Notes: generated by a model from the letters alone, not told the origin. 40,040 nucleotides of DNA from Candidatus Pullichristensenella avicola (GCA_018711655.1 DVIA01000062.1:1-40040), one strand, 5' to 3'. Positions 1-9,120 are shown, counted from the stretch's first letter. Numbers and translations: made by a program.

Positions 1-287
1 TTCCCACGCACATGCGAATTTTTTCTTCGATGGCTGTCTCTGACAATTCCCATGTGCGGCGGCTCCATGCACGCGAGTTTTCCTGCGAAAGGAGGCGAGG
101 CCCGCGCCGGCCATTGGAACGTTTTGCGAGCGGTTTTGTGTTGTCCGGTGCGAGATGTGCTGAAGAGGCGTTCCCACGCACATGCGAATTTTTTCTTCGA
201 TGGCTGTCTCTGACAATTCCCATGTGCGGCGGCTCCATGCACGCGAGTTTTCCTGCGAAAGGCGGCGAAGCCCGCGCCGGCCATCGG
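1..287. repeat. 117-bp direct repeat, two copies, at window edge
   Basis: Bases 1-117 recur at 171-287 with three differences (offsets 93, 99 and 115), a period of 170. Each copy opens with an imperfect inverted repeat: arms 7-20 and 45-58 in copy 1, and 177-190 and 215-228 in copy 2, 13 of 14 bases pairing. Copy 1 starts exactly at the window edge, so the array may be longer. Reading frames through it repeat the same peptide and look non-coding. The second copy ends about 60 bases before the 3' end of the glycerate kinase gene. Confidence 0.85.
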
Positions 288-349
288 GGCATATGCGCGC
301 GGCGGGTCCATCGCAGGAGGGGCTCTTCCGGTTTGCTTTCCCGGGAAGG

Positions 350-1492
350 TCAGCGGCGCAGATCCGCGCCCATGCGCAACACGCGAAAGAGTCGGTCCGC
401 GGCGGCGGAAAAAAGGCGTTCGGCGTCGCGCATGGCCGTTTCAAGGCCCATTGGCGAATCGACGATGGGAAATACGGCCGTCCGGCCCAGCGCATGGTAG
501 TCCTCCGCGCCCGGCCCAAGGCCGCCGGTCATGGCCACCACCGGTACGCCGCGCGCCCTGCAGCGCAGCGCCACGCCGGCGGGGGCTTTGCCGAAAGCGA
601 CAGACTGGCGGTCGAGGCGGCCTTCGCCGGTGACGACCAAGTCGCACTCCTCCAGATGGCGGTCGAAATGCGCCAGGGAAAGCACCGCCTCGATGCCGGG
701 ACGCAGCGTTGCGCCCAGCACGCCGCCCAGGGCCGCGCCCATGCCGCCCGCCGCGCCCGCGCCGGGGAAAGCGGCGACCTCGCGCCCGACAGCCGCGCTC
801 AGATGGCGCGCATAATTGGCCATGCCGGCCTCCAGCGCGGGAAACAGTTGCGCGGTAACGCCCTTTTGCGGGCCGTAGACCGCCGTGGCGCCGTTTTCGC
901 CCAACAGGGGGTTGCTGACATCGCAGAGCACGCGGATGTCCGCCGCGCGCGCCTGCGGCGAGAGGGCGTCCAGATCCACGCGCGCCACGCGCGCCAGATC
1001 CGCCCCGCAACCGGACAGTTCGTCTCCCTGCGCGTCCCAGAAGCGCACGCCCAGGGCGTGGAGCATGCCCATGCCGCCGTCGTTGGTGGCGCTGCCGCCC
1101 AGGCCGAGAAGCAGCGTGCGCGCCCCGGCGCGCAGCGCGGCGAGCATCAATTCCCCCGTGCCGCGGCTGCTGGCCGCCATGGGGTCGAGATGGCCCGCCG
1201 TCAGGGGCAGCCCGGAGGCCTGCGCCATTTCCAACGCCGCCGCGCCGTTTGCAAGCAGCGCCCAGCGTGCGCGGACGGGCGTTCCCAGCGGCCCGGTCAC
1301 GACCGCGACGCGTTCCTCGCCGCCGCAGGCCGTCAAAAGCGCGTCCACCGTGCCTTCGCCGCCGTCCGCGATCGGCATGCATACGCACTTCGCCTCCGGG
1401 AAATGGGCGAGCGCCGCCTCCTGCAAAAGCTGCGCCGCCCGCGCGGCGCTGAGGGAACCTTTGAACGAATCCGGGGCAAAAATGAACTTCAT
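350..1492 (-). CDS. glxK: Glycerate kinase (GlxK/GarK family)
   Basis: Predicted cytoplasmic kinase of 380 residues that phosphorylates D-glycerate with ATP, feeding it into lower glycolysis. The N-terminus (MKFIFAPDSFKGSLSA) is the family signature; DGGEGT at about 43-48 and GLGGSATNDGG at about 129-139 are the conserved glycine-rich active-site segments, and VTGEGRLD lies near residue 300. Length matches the family (about 375-385). The start at 1492 is chosen because AAAGGAGG sits 8 bases upstream and homology begins there; a longer open frame upstream only translates the repeat array. The ribosome binding site itself lies in the last unit of that array. No convincing promoter was seen; it could be read from the flavodiiron gene upstream or from within the array. 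Whether the product is 2- or 3-phosphoglycerate cannot be told from sequence. Confidence 0.93.
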   Translation of the reverse strand: MKFIFAPDSFKGSLSAARAAQLLQEAALAHFPEAKCVCMPIADGGEGTVDALLTACGGEERVAVVTGPLGTPVRARWALLANGAAALEMAQASGLPLTAGHLDPMAASSRGTGELMLAALRAGARTLLLGLGGSATNDGGMGMLHALGVRFWDAQGDELSGCGADLARVARVDLDALSPQARAADIRVLCDVSNPLLGENGATAVYGPQKGVTAQLFPALEAGMANYARHLSAAVGREVAAFPGAGAAGGMGAALGGVLGATLRPGIEAVLSLAHFDRHLEECDLVVTGEGRLDRQSVAFGKAPAGVALRCRARGVPVVAMTGGLGPGAEDYHALGRTAVFPIVDSPMGLETAMRDAERLFSAAADRLFRVLRMGADLRR

Positions 1493-2345
1493 CCGGGCCT
1501 CCTTTTCGCATGGAGCGGGACTGGGTGGCGAATATGCAGGCAAAATTGATTGCATCCGGGCCTTCTCCCCGCGCGGGGCGGGACTGGAGCGCATTTGCGC
1601 GCAGATGGCTCGCCGGATGGGGGCTTCTCTCCGCGTGGAGCGGGACTTCGACAATGCAGAAGCGCGAACGCAACCGCGGACGCCCTCCCGCGGGGGACGT
1701 GGGGAACGGCCATTGGAGCATTTGGGGAACGGCGATTGGGTTGCTTGGGAAACGACGCCCGCCTTTCCACGCGGGGAGGGGGCCCGGGCCTTGTGGGGGC
1801 CGAAAGCGTCTATCGCGTCCGTCTTTTCGACAGGGAGGCCGGATGGACAAGGGCATTCTGCGCGAAATGTCCGGCACTCCCTTCCGCGCGGGGCGAGGCC
1901 GACCAGGCGGTTATTGGCATGGCCCCCTCCTCCCCTGCGTCCCTTCCCGCACGGGGCGGAGAGCATATGAGTCAGCCAACGCTGTGTTCGCGGAGGCCCG
2001 CATCCCTTCCCGCACGGGGCGAGGGGGATGAACCCGCCATTTTCTGAGGGCGATCTGCATCGACGTTTCCTCCCCCCCGCGGGGCGAAGGGTTAAGACCA
2101 TGCCCCCCCTGCGTGCCGGCCCGCCCCGCGCCTTTTCCGCGCGGGGCGAAGGGGATACTTGCAGCGTTCAAAGCCGCGGAAGCGCTACCGGCGCTTCTTT
2201 CCGCGCGGGGCGGGGAGGCGATGCGTTTCTTTTTCCACGGTATCAAATCGGCAGCGCTTCCTTCCGCGCGGGGCGAGGCCGACCAGCCGGTCATTGGTCA
2301 TGGTTTCTTCCTTCCTGCCCCTTTCCGCGTGGGGGGAGGAGCGCG
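1493..2345. repeat. About 14-unit imperfect tandem array, ~63-bp period, core CCGCGCGGGGCG
   Basis: An imperfect palindromic core (best copies read TTCCGCGCGGGGCGA) recurs near 1510, 1570, 1636, 1690, 1772, 1832, 1888, 1952, 2015, 2078, 2143, 2205, 2268 and 2328, mostly 60-66 bases apart. Units near 1690, 1772 and 1832 are the most degraded. Segments between cores are sometimes shared: the 40-odd bases after the cores at 1881 and 2264 are nearly identical. The first three units share a longer minus-strand consensus, CCAGTCCCGC then a GC palindrome then GGCCCGGATG, and unit 1 contains the glycerate kinase ribosome binding site and start codon. Open frames crossing the region only repeat APRGE-type peptides. 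Confidence 0.8.
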
Positions 2346-2610
2346 ATGCGCCCAGTGGCGCGCGCCGACAGGCTATGGCTGCGAACCGGCCGGGCCGGCG
2401 GGAAGCGGGCATGCCCGGGCCAAAGGCAAGGCGTCCCGGCTGCGGGGCGGGGGATCAAAGATCGCGCGCGGCGAAGGCGCTCGCGCTGTTTTCTGAACGC
2501 TGCGCCCCGCGTTTTTGAAACGCGCCGGCCTTTTGCAGTTCTCTGGGCGTTCAGGGCGCAGCCCGCACGCAGTTGTTCAGGGCGTTTGTCGCGTTGTCTG
2601 CCCATTGCAA

Positions 2611-2635
2611 GGGGCGGGGCGCAAAGCCCCGCCCC
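2611..2635 (-). terminator. Hairpin downstream of flavodiiron gene
   Basis: Perfect 10-bp stem (2611-2620 with 2626-2635) and a 5-base loop, starting 18 bases beyond the flavodiiron stop codon. The U-tract after it on the minus strand is poor (TTGCAA), so it is a weak intrinsic terminator or an mRNA-stabilising hairpin. The 265 bases between it and the repeat array hold no gene that I can see. Confidence 0.5.
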
Positions 2636-2652
2636 GGCAGGTTCGGCTGATC

Positions 2653-4449
2653 TCAGGCGATCGGTTCGAAATCGCCCGCGCCGTGTTTGCACAGGGGGCA
2701 GATGAAGTCGTCCGGCAGGGTGTCGCCTTCATAGATATAGCCGCACACCTTGCAAACGAAGCCCTTCTTGCCCTCGGTCTGCGGCTTGGGCTTGACGTTG
2801 TTCTGGTAATAGGTATACGTCATGGTCTCGCGCTCGCTGAGGACGCGCGCCTCCTCTACGGAGCAGATGAACATGCCGTGGGAGCCGAGATCCACATAGC
2901 TTTCCACCTTCAGGGACATGAAGGCGTTGATAAAGCGCGGCAGGAAGATCAGGCCGTTGTCCGAGCGGGGCATTTCCTCTTCAAAGCCGGCGAACTTGTC
3001 TGCCGTGCGGCCGCTTTGGAAGCCAAAGGTTTCAAAGATTTTGAAGGGCGCGTCTACGGACAGACAGTTGACGTTCATCACGCCCGTCTGCTTGATGACA
3101 TGGTGGGAGTAGTTGGCCTTGTTGATGGTGACGGCCACGCGGTTGGGCGAATCGGTCACCTGGGAAACGGCGTTGACGATGAGGCCGTTGTCCTTCTTGC
3201 CATCGTTGGAGGTGACCACATAGAGGCCGTAGCCGATGCGGAACAGGGCGCTCATGTCCTTCTTGTTGGCGGTCTTTTCCGAGCGGGCCATGTAGTCCTG
3301 GCAAAGTTCGTCGGCGACTTTGTCAAGCTGTTCGCGGCTGTCCGCGTCGAGGGCGGAGCGGATGCGCACCACGGGTTCCACGAACTCCAGATCCTTGCAG
3401 GGGGCGAGCATTTCCTTCATCACCTTGGCCGCCAGCGGCGCCCAGGAGCCGTTTTCGATGAGGGCCACGGTGCGCTTCTGGAAGTTGCGCTCGGTCAGAT
3501 GGTCGATAAATTCGCGCATGAAGGGGAAGATGCCGGCGTTGTAGGTGGTGGTGGCCAGAACCAGCTTGTTGTAGCGGAAGGCGTCCTCCACGGCCTCGGC
3601 CATGTCGCAGCGGGCCAGGTCGTGCACGGCGACCGCCGGGCAGCCCTTTTCGCGCAGGGCGTCGGCCAGCGCTTCCACGGCCTTTTTCGTGTGGCCGTAA
3701 ACCGAAGTATAGGCGATGACGATGCCGTCGCTCTCCGGCGTGTAGGAGGACCACAGATCGTACAGGCGGAGGTACTCGCCCAGGTTCTCCGTAAGGATGG
3801 GGCCGTGCAGCGGGCAAATGATGGAAATGTCCAGGGCGGCGGCCTTTTTCAAAAGCGCCTGCACCTGCGCGCCGTATTTGCCGACGATGCCGATGTAGTA
3901 GCGGCGGGCTTCGCAGGCCCAGTCCTCCTCCGCATCCAGCGCGCCGAACTTGCCAAAGCCGTCGGCGGAGAAGAGAATTTTGTCGGCGCTGTCGTAGGTG
4001 ACCATGACCTCCGGCCAATGCACCATGGGCGCGAAGACGAAGGTGAAGGTGTGGCGGCCGGTGGTCAGCGTGTCGCCGTCCTTGACCACAAGGCGGTTTT
4101 CATAGGCGCAGCCGAAGAACTGCTCCATCATGGCAAAGGTCTTTGCGTTGCCCACCACGGTGACGTCCGGATAGGTCTTGACAAAATTGTCGATGTTGGC
4201 GGAGTGGTCCGGTTCCATGTGCTGCACGACGAGGTAGTCCGGCTTGCGGCCGTTCAGCGCCGCTTCAACATTGTCCAGCCACTCGTGGGTAAAATGCTGA
4301 TCCACGGTGTCAAACACGCACACCTTTTCGTCGAGCACCACATAGGAATTGTAGCTCATGCCGTTGGGCACGACGTACTGGCCCTCGAACAGATCGACGG
4401 CATGATCGTTCACGCCGACGTAAACGACGTCTTTGGTTATATGGTTCAT
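2653..4449 (-). CDS. Flavodiiron protein fused to flavin reductase-like and rubredoxin domains
   Basis: Predicted cytoplasmic oxygen and/or nitric oxide reductase of 598 residues with four modules. Residues 1-240 are the metallo-beta-lactamase-like diiron domain with all expected ligands: H77, E79, D81, H82 (HMEPDH), H144, D163 and H215. Residues 243-385 are a flavodoxin domain with the FMN loop TSVYGHT. Residues about 405-545 resemble the flavin reductase family (YVVTSNDGKKDNGLIVNAV). The last 50 residues are a rubredoxin with CKVCG and CPLCK. The fusion puts the electron donor, flavin and diiron site on one chain. The start at 4449 has AAGGGAGG 8 bases upstream; the frame stays open 10 codons further without a ribosome site. 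It is divergent from tdh. Whether O2 or NO is the preferred substrate cannot be read from sequence. Confidence 0.95.
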   Translation of the reverse strand: MNHITKDVVYVGVNDHAVDLFEGQYVVPNGMSYNSYVVLDEKVCVFDTVDQHFTHEWLDNVEAALNGRKPDYLVVQHMEPDHSANIDNFVKTYPDVTVVGNAKTFAMMEQFFGCAYENRLVVKDGDTLTTGRHTFTFVFAPMVHWPEVMVTYDSADKILFSADGFGKFGALDAEEDWACEARRYYIGIVGKYGAQVQALLKKAAALDISIICPLHGPILTENLGEYLRLYDLWSSYTPESDGIVIAYTSVYGHTKKAVEALADALREKGCPAVAVHDLARCDMAEAVEDAFRYNKLVLATTTYNAGIFPFMREFIDHLTERNFQKRTVALIENGSWAPLAAKVMKEMLAPCKDLEFVEPVVRIRSALDADSREQLDKVADELCQDYMARSEKTANKKDMSALFRIGYGLYVVTSNDGKKDNGLIVNAVSQVTDSPNRVAVTINKANYSHHVIKQTGVMNVNCLSVDAPFKIFETFGFQSGRTADKFAGFEEEMPRSDNGLIFLPRFINAFMSLKVESYVDLGSHGMFICSVEEARVLSERETMTYTYYQNNVKPKPQTEGKKGFVCKVCGYIYEGDTLPDDFICPLCKHGAGDFEPIA

Positions 4450-4481
4450 GCGGGAACCTCCCTTGCGCTTTTTCCACAAAC

Positions 4482-4510
4482 AGTATACTATACCGGCGCG
4501 GGAATGTCCA
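4482..4510 (-). promoter_or_regulatory. Sigma-A type promoter of flavodiiron gene
   Basis: TGGACA (4505-4510), a 17-base spacer and TATACT (4482-4487) on the minus strand, about 33 bases before the start codon. It lies in an A+T-richer patch in an otherwise G+C-rich context. Confidence 0.65.
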
Positions 4511-4586
4511 TGCGCGCGGGAAAATTTTCTTCGCGCCTGTCCGCCCGGCGCGGACGGCGGTGTGCGAACAAATACACGCGGCGCGG

Positions 4587-4615
4587 TTGCATTTTCTTTA
4601 AATTCGCGTTATAAT
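4587..4615 (+). promoter_or_regulatory. Promoter of tdh-kbl operon
   Basis: TTGCAT (4587-4592), a 17-base spacer and a perfect TATAAT (4610-4615). The leader to the tdh start codon is about 170 bases, long enough for leader control, but I recognise no riboswitch in it. Confidence 0.7.
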
Positions 4616-4792
4616 ATTAACAGAAAGGCGCTCTCCAGGGCGGCGGCGTCCGCAGGGCGCTCCGTTCGCCGCAAAACGCCTGCAACCGACAAAGACCGAA
4701 CTGCGAACGGCCGCTTCCGCGGCCGGTTTTGGCGAGTTGAGAACGCCGCGGCGGGAACGCGCTTTGTCCGCCGCGCGAAAGGGGGAGATCGC

Positions 4793-5835
4793 ATGGCGGA
4801 GTATATGGACGCGCTTGTCAAGCCGCGGCGGGGGCCGGGGCTGGAGCTTGCGCGCGTGGAGGTGCCGGAGCCGGACTGGGGCGAGGTGCTCATCCGCATC
4901 CGCAAAACGGCCATCTGCGGCACCGACGTACACATCTACAACTGGGACCCCTGGGCGGAGAAGAACATCTCCCCGCCGCTGGTGGTGGGCCACGAATATG
5001 TGGGCGAGATCGCCCGCCTCGGGCCGGGCGTCAAGGGCCTGCGCGTGGGGCAGCGCGTCAGCGGCGAGGGCCACATCGTCTGCGGCCACTGCCGCAACTG
5101 CCGCGCCGGCAACGGCCAGTGGTGCAAAAACACCGTGGGCGTGGGCGTGCAGCGCGCCGGGGCCTTCGCGCAGTACCTGTGCCTGCCGGCCACGAACGTC
5201 GTGCCCCTGGAGGACAGCTATCTGCCCGAGGACGTCATCGCCTTTTTCGACGCCTATGGAAACGCCACCCATACGGCCCTGCAGTTCGACGTGGTGGGCG
5301 AGGACGTGCTGGTCACCGGCGCGGGGCCGATCGGCATCATGGCCGCGGCCATCTGCAAAAAGAACGGCGCGCGCAAGGTCATCATCACGGACTTAAACGA
5401 ATACCGCCTCGATCTGGCGCGCAAGATGGGCCTGTTCGCCGTCAACACCGGGCGCGACGACCTGGGCGAAGTGATGCGCCAAAGCCACATGCGCGAGGGC
5501 TTCGACGTGGCGCTGGAAATGTCCGGCAGCGAGGCCGCCGTACACCAGATCGTCTCCCACATGCGCAACGGCGGCAAGATCGCGCTGCTTGGCATCTTCA
5601 AGGACGAAGCGCGCGTGGACGTCAACGAGATCATCTTCAAGGGGCTGACCGTGCAGGGCGTCTACGGCCGCAAGATGTACGAAACGTGGTACAAAATGGC
5701 GGCGATGATCGAGGGCGGGCTGGATTTGACCCCCATCATCACCCACCGCTTCCACTACACCGAATTTGAAAAGGGCTTTGCCGCCATGAACAGCGGAAAG
5801 AGCGGCAAGGTGATTCTGGATTGGAGGGAACAGCC

Positions 5836-5839
<4 letters not shown>
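4793..5839 (+). CDS. tdh: L-threonine 3-dehydrogenase
   Basis: Zinc-dependent medium-chain dehydrogenase of 348 residues that oxidises L-threonine to 2-amino-3-ketobutyrate with NAD+. Catalytic zinc ligands are visible as C42 (ICGTD) and H67-E68 (GHEYVG); the structural zinc site is C97, C100, C103 and C111. The Rossmann motif GAGPIG lies near residue 176. The segment [11 protein letters not shown] is typical of bacterial Tdh rather than of sorbitol or alcohol dehydrogenases. The start at 4793 has GGGGGAG about 5 bases upstream; the frame extends further upstream but without a site. The stop overlaps the next start (GTGA), so kbl is translationally coupled. Family assignment is firm. Confidence 0.97.
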
Positions 5840-7017
<1,178 letters not shown>

Positions 7018-7116
7018 GCGCTTTTGCGCCCATGTCGCGCGGGAAAGGCGCGCCGCGCCCCAACGCCGGCGGCCCGGAAGATGAATGAACCGACAGGCGG
7101 CGAAGGGCGAAAACGC

Positions 7117-7140
7117 GCCCCGCCCGCGGGAGGGCGGGGC
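7117..7140 (+). terminator. Candidate terminator after kbl
   Basis: Perfect 9-bp G+C stem (7117-7125 with 7132-7140), 6-base loop, then GGCTTTG. It lies 100 bases past the kbl stop with a weak U-tract, so the call is tentative. Confidence 0.4.
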
Positions 7141-7256
7141 GGCTTTGCGCGCGGGGCTTAAATCGCTTCGATTTTCCGGACAGGGCTTTCGCGCCGGGCT
7201 GCCGACAAGCGCCCGCGCGGCGGGAAACGCCGCCGGGGTCTGCGGGGATGGAAGAT

Positions 7257-7345
7257 CTCAAATCGACGCCCGCGCGGGGCCTGACTGCTGATAGTCCGTG
7301 CCCAGCTGCGCGACCTCCTCAAATCGACGCCCGCGCGGGGCCTGA
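7257..7345. CRISPR. Two-repeat CRISPR-like unit (one 33-base spacer), no cas genes
   Basis: An identical 28-base sequence occurs at 7257-7284 and 7318-7345, separated by a unique 33-base segment (7285-7317). Read on the minus strand the repeat begins TCAGGCCCCGCG and ends GCGTCGATTTGAG, with an inner palindrome. The layout and the GCG...GATTTGA end loosely recall type I-C repeats, which end in GTGGATTGAAA. The spacer-like segment is open for 11 codons on the minus strand (EVAQLGTDYQQ), as expected of a protospacer from a gene. Two repeats and no cas genes in the window leave chance duplication possible. Confidence 0.35.
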
Positions 7346-7357
7346 AGAACGCGAAAA

Positions 7358-7381
7358 CGCCGCCCCTGAAAAGGGGCGGCG
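7358..7381 (-). terminator. Hairpin at left border of duplicated element
   Basis: Perfect 9-bp stem (7358-7366 with 7373-7381) and a 6-base loop. On the minus strand it is followed by TTTTCGC, so it could terminate leftward transcription. A near-identical hairpin lies at the right border of the duplicated element. Confidence 0.5.
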
Positions 7382-7390
7382 TCATAGGCG

Positions 7391-7857
7391 CTGACAAAGC
7401 CCACAACCGCAAAAATCGCCTTGATAAAATGAAAATCCGTGGCAATTTTTGCTTCCTGCAGGTGGATTTGCCGAGCCCTTCGGGATCGTCAAATCCAGTC
7501 GCCCTTGGCGACAAATTTTGCCGCAGGCAAAATTTCCTCGTCAGATGCACTTGCAGTCTGCGGTCGCTTACGTCCATGCAAGCTCCCCTGGCTGCAAGTT
7601 TGCTTCCTTGGCTTGCAGGCTTTCTCAACGCTCTGCCAGTCTGTTGACAAAATCTGCGCTTGCAAAATCGCCCTGATAAAAGACCAGCAGCGGTTTTGCT
7701 TCCCAGCGGCGGATTTGCCGAGCCCTGCGGTGATGTCAAAGCCAGGCGCAGGGTTCGGCCCTGCGACAACCTTTGCCGCCGGCAAGGGCTCCCTGTCAGA
7801 CGGCTTGCGTCCATGCAGGCGCCCCTGGCTTGCGGGCTTTCCCGATCAACATTCTAA
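7391..7857 (-). repeat. Tandem duplication (~250-bp period) of a foldable intergenic element
   Basis: Copy A (about 7391-7640) and copy B (about 7641-7857) share blocks such as AAAATCGCC-TGATAAAA, GGATTTGCCGAGCCCT and CGTCCATGCA. Both can form the same series of stems. The first is 7498-7503/7507-7512 in A and 7747-7753/7759-7765 in B, with different sequences. The second is 7513-7522/7526-7535 in A and 7770-7777/7781-7787 (one bulge) in B. A third, 7463-7470/7490-7497, is clear only in A. No credible gene is seen on either strand. It may be a palindromic repeat family or a structured RNA; minus is suggested by the flanking hairpins. Confidence 0.6.
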
Positions 7858-7883
7858 CGCCGCCCCCGACAAGGGGGGCGGCG
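7858..7883 (-). terminator. Hairpin downstream of the DUF1508 gene
   Basis: Perfect 10-bp stem (7858-7867 with 7874-7883), 6-base loop, 23 bases past the stop codon at 7907. The following minus-strand bases (TTAGAATG) are a poor U-tract. Its stem sequence nearly matches the hairpin at 7358-7381. Confidence 0.5.
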
Positions 7884-7906
7884 CGTTTGCTGGCGAATTG
7901 CGAAGG

Positions 7907-8275
7907 TTATTCTTCGACGATCTGCGCGGCCGGAGCGCACGCGCGCACGGAATCGACGCCGCTTTCGCAGCTTTCCTTGGCCTTGTAGCCCTCGCTGGCG
8001 GCGATGATTTCGCCGTTGGTGGCCTTGAGGCGGAAGCGGAATCCGCCGGCCTTATCGACATACATTTCGAACTTCGGGCACTTCTCGGCGGCGAAGCCCT
8101 CGACCGTCTGGTCCTCCAGGGCGGCGATGGGCGCGTTCTTGCGCACGCTTTCGATGCCGTTTTTGCAGGCGGCGGCGGTGGTATAGACTTCCGAGGTGGC
8201 GATGACCTGGCCGTTGTCGGCCTTGAGGTTGAACATGATGCCGGTATTGACCTTCTTGACGACGAATGCGCTCAT
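7907..8275 (-). CDS. Double DUF1508 (YegP-like) protein
   Basis: Small protein of 122 residues made of two tandem DUF1508/UPF0339 repeats. Repeat 1 carries FNLKADNGQVIATSE followed by AACKNGIESVRKNAP; repeat 2 carries FRLKATNGEIIAASE followed by ESCESGVDSVRACAP. These are the hallmark halves of YegP-type proteins, whose role is not established. No signal peptide or membrane segment is seen. The start at 8275 has GGAGGGAC about 7 bases upstream. It has its own promoter and hairpin, so it appears monocistronic, lying downstream of livF in the same direction. Confidence 0.9.
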   Translation of the reverse strand: MSAFVVKKVNTGIMFNLKADNGQVIATSEVYTTAAACKNGIESVRKNAPIAALEDQTVEGFAAEKCPKFEMYVDKAGGFRFRLKATNGEIIAASEGYKAKESCESGVDSVRACAPAAQIVEE

Positions 8276-8317
8276 GGGGCGTCCCTCCAAGTTACATTGT
8301 ATTTGCATATTGCATAT

Positions 8318-8346
8318 ATTATAGCTTTCCCTTTCCATTTGCGCAA
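8318..8346 (-). promoter_or_regulatory. Promoter of the DUF1508 gene
   Basis: TTGCGC (8341-8346), a 17-base spacer and TATAAT (8318-8323) on the minus strand. The -35 element abuts the terminator of the liv operon. The leader of about 40 bases is A+T-rich. Confidence 0.75.
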
Positions 8347-8351
8347 GAGAA

Positions 8352-8383
8352 AAACGGCCCCCGAAGCGCTTCAGGAGCCGTTT
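8352..8383 (-). terminator. Terminator of the liv operon
   Basis: A 16-bp stem with two G-U pairs (8352-8367 with 8368-8383; the loop must come from opening the central pairs), followed on the minus strand by TTTCTC. It lies 12 bases beyond the livF stop codon. Confidence 0.75.
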
Positions 8384-8394
8384 ATGCAAGCATT

Positions 8395-9120
8395 TTACGT
8401 TTTGTGCCGGGCTTCGCCCAGGTAGGCGTCGCGCACGCGCGGGTCCTCCAGCAGATCCATGCCCTTGCCTTCCATGGTGATCGTGCCGGTTTCCAGCACA
8501 AAGCCGTAACTGGCGCATTTGAGGGCGGCGTTGGCGTTTTGCTCGATGAGCAATATGGTGATGCCCTCCGCGCTGAGTTGGCGAATGATGTGGAAGATAT
8601 CGCGCACCACCAGCGGCGCAAGGCCCAGGGAGGGCTCGTCCATCATCATCAGTTTCGGGCGGGCCATCAGGGCCCGGCCCACGGCCAGCATCTGCTGTTC
8701 GCCGCCGGAAAGCGTGCCGGCCATCTGCCAGGAGCGCTCCTTGAGGCGGGGAAAAAGGTCGTAAACGTGGTCCATGTCCTTGCGGATGCCGGCTTCGTCC
8801 TTGCGCAGATAGGCGCCGATTTTGAGGTTTTCGGCCACGGTGAGGTTGGAAAACACCCGGCGGCCTTCCGGCACCATGGCGATGCCCCTGGAGACGATCT
8901 TCTGCGGGTCCATGCCGGTGATGTTCTCGCCGGCGAACTCGATGGCGCCGCCCTTGACCGGCACCAGGCCGCTGATGGCGCGCAGAGAGGTGGACTTGCC
9001 GGCGCCGTTGGCGCCGATGAGGGTGACGATCTCGCCCTCCTTGACGGCGAAGGAGACGCCCTTGAGGGCCTCGATGCCGCCGTAGCTGACCTTCAGATCC
9101 GTTACTTTGAGCAGGCTCAT
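8395..9120 (-). CDS. livF: Branched-chain amino acid ABC transporter ATPase LivF
   Basis: Cytoplasmic ATPase subunit of 241 residues that powers branched-chain amino acid uptake with LivG. Visible motifs are Walker A GANGAGKST, Q-loop region MVPEGRRVFSNLTV (typical of LivF), signature LSGGEQQ, Walker B MMMDEPSLGL and switch histidine-position LIEQN. The last has Q where many ABC ATPases have H, which I believe is usual for LivF. It is the final gene of the operon; its ATG overlaps the livG stop (ATGA), indicating translational coupling. Confidence 0.96.
   Translation of the reverse strand: MSLLKVTDLKVSYGGIEALKGVSFAVKEGEIVTLIGANGAGKSTSLRAISGLVPVKGGAIEFAGENITGMDPQKIVSRGIAMVPEGRRVFSNLTVAENLKIGAYLRKDEAGIRKDMDHVYDLFPRLKERSWQMAGTLSGGEQQMLAVGRALMARPKLMMMDEPSLGLAPLVVRDIFHIIRQLSAEGITILLIEQNANAALKCASYGFVLETGTITMEGKGMDLLEDPRVRDAYLGEARHKT

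Noticed and set aside
182-1549. Long plus-strand frame over the glycerate kinase gene
   Set aside because: It is antisense to a clear family member, is rich in Arg/Ala/His as expected of a shadow frame in G+C-rich DNA, and has no ribosome site.
1493-2345. CRISPR array
   Set aside because: The period is CRISPR-like, but the repeats are imperfect and some intervening segments are duplicated (after 1881 and 2264), which is opposite to the CRISPR pattern of constant repeats and unique spacers.
2515-4614. 699-codon plus-strand frame
   Set aside because: Antisense to the flavodiiron gene; His/Val/Asp-rich composition typical of the reverse of a well-conserved gene.
4616-4792. Threonine leader peptide or T-box before tdh
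   Set aside because: No T-box core sequence, no run of Thr codons after a ribosome site and no terminator before tdh.
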